Of a stretch of 5,218 nucleotides of DNA, positions 4,653 through 5,218 are shown in pieces. Positions within the stretch are counted from its first letter, which is position 1; every line of letters starts with the position of its first letter. The position numbers and the translations under genes were made by a program. The notes below the pieces were generated by a model. The model ran no database searches. It had not been told where the DNA came from and saw only the letters and a program-made list of their open reading frames with translations. Origin of the DNA: Chloroflexota bacterium (GTDB lineage: Bacteria; Chloroflexota; Ktedonobacteria; Ktedonobacterales; Ktedonobacteraceae); contig JAJZEJ010000805.1 of the NCBI GenBank assembly GCA_021828635.1, positions 1 to 5,218 of the forward strand. The letters run 5' to 3'.

Positions 4653-5218
4653 ATGGCAAGAATAGATGCGTCAAAACTGAACCTGGAAGAGACTGTCGTA
4701 GAGGTAAATCGCGTCTCCAAAGTAGTCAAGGGTGGCCGTCGCTTCAGCATTCGTGCGCTTGTCGTGGTAGGTGATCGCAATGGCTATGTCGGCTTCGGCT
4801 TCGGCAAGGCCAGCGAGTACACCGAGGCGATTCGTAAGGGCGTCGAAGATGCTAAGAAGCACCTGGTTCACGTCCCCTTGACTGGAACGACGATCCCCTA
4901 TATGGTCAAGACAACTTTCTCGGCATCCGAAGTGCTGCTCAAACCAGCCGCCCCTGGTACTGGTGTGATCGCGGGTGGCGCGGTACGTGCAGTCGTTGAG
5001 GCCGCCGGTATCCGCGATATCTTGACGAAGACGCTGGGTAGCACCAACAAAGCCAACACCGTGCAAGCGTGTGTCAAAGCTTTGCAGGAGCTACGCGCCC
5101 CTGGCGAAGAAGCGGCACGGCGCGGCAAGACTATCGAAGAGTTGCTTGGCAAACGGCAAGCGGCCCGTCTTGAGATGGCAGCAGTGACAGCAGCTGAGCA
5201 AGAGGCAACCGCACGTGC
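4653..5218 (+). CDS. rpsE: Small subunit ribosomal protein S5 (partial, runs off the right edge)
   Basis: The frame stays open to the window end, giving 188 full codons and no stop. S5 lies at the mRNA entry site of the 30S subunit, near S4, and affects decoding accuracy and mRNA unwinding. The N-terminal double-stranded-RNA-binding-like domain holds [20 protein letters not shown] (12-31), [22 protein letters not shown] (32-53) and [14 protein letters not shown] (58-71). The C-terminal domain holds [20 protein letters not shown] (95-114), [19 protein letters not shown] (114-132) and the end [10 protein letters not shown] (157-166). The family normally stops near residue 166; here an Ala/Glu/Gln-rich extension of at least 22 residues follows. 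GAGGA (4643-4647) lies 5 nt before the ATG. The palindromic element ends 19 bp upstream of the start. Confidence 0.97.
   Translation, partial: MARIDASKLNLEETVVEVNRVSKVVKGGRRFSIRALVVVGDRNGYVGFGFGKASEYTEAIRKGVEDAKKHLVHVPLTGTTIPYMVKTTFSASEVLLKPAAPGTGVIAGGAVRAVVEAAGIRDILTKTLGSTNKANTVQACVKALQELRAPGEEAARRGKTIEELLGKRQAARLEMAAVTAAEQEATAR

Noticed and set aside
4529..4774. Possible small ORF spanning the rplR-rpsE gap
   Set aside because: It consists of the palindromic repeat plus an out-of-frame reading of the rpsE start, and it has no clear ribosome binding site. The true S5 frame starts at 4653.

Overview
This window is a stretch of the conserved bacterial S10-spc ribosomal protein operon, read entirely on the + strand. 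The gene order is rpsC (3' end only), rplP, rpmC, rpsQ, rplN, rplX, rplE, rpsN, rpsH, rplF, rplR, rpsE (5' part only). This is the canonical bacterial order with nothing missing. All twelve genes encode ribosomal proteins, so the region's job is coordinated supply of 30S and 50S subunit proteins. No promoter is visible and none is expected this deep in the operon.

The organism is a bacterium of moderately high GC. S14 is the short zinc-ribbon type (four Cys), L24 carries a C-terminal Cys-x2-Cys pair on each side of its tail, and several proteins have low-complexity extensions. Palindromic repeats with a GGGCGTGAT/ATCACGCCC core sit in two of the gaps. Together these fit a Chloroflexota bacterium, perhaps of the Ktedonobacteria type. 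That placement is inference from recall, not from a search.

Layout: 1-222 is a proline/arginine/glutamine-rich tail, presumably of S3, with three perfect 24-bp in-frame tandem repeats. 237-1610 holds rplP, rpmC, rpsQ and rplN, tightly packed with overlaps of 14 and 4 nt. 1604-1677 holds two palindromic repeat units in head-to-tail order, between rplN and rplX. 1694-2827 holds rplX, rplE and rpsN with gaps of 1 and 14 bp. 2828-2912 is an 85-bp gap that can fold into a long imperfect hairpin just ahead of rpsH. 2913-4523 holds rpsH, rplF and an unusually long rplR. 4524-4652 is a 129-bp gap dominated by an 86-bp inverted-repeat element of the same family as the 1604 repeats, in head-to-head order. 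4653 to the window end is rpsE, including the start of a C-terminal extension.

No new gene system is present. The points that stand out are an insertion of about 80 residues of low-complexity sequence inside ribosomal protein L18, REP/MITE-like palindromic elements inside an essential operon (one contributing the rplN stop codon), the structured gap before rpsH (the gene for the known spc-operon autoregulator S8), and the recently amplified repeat in the S3 tail.
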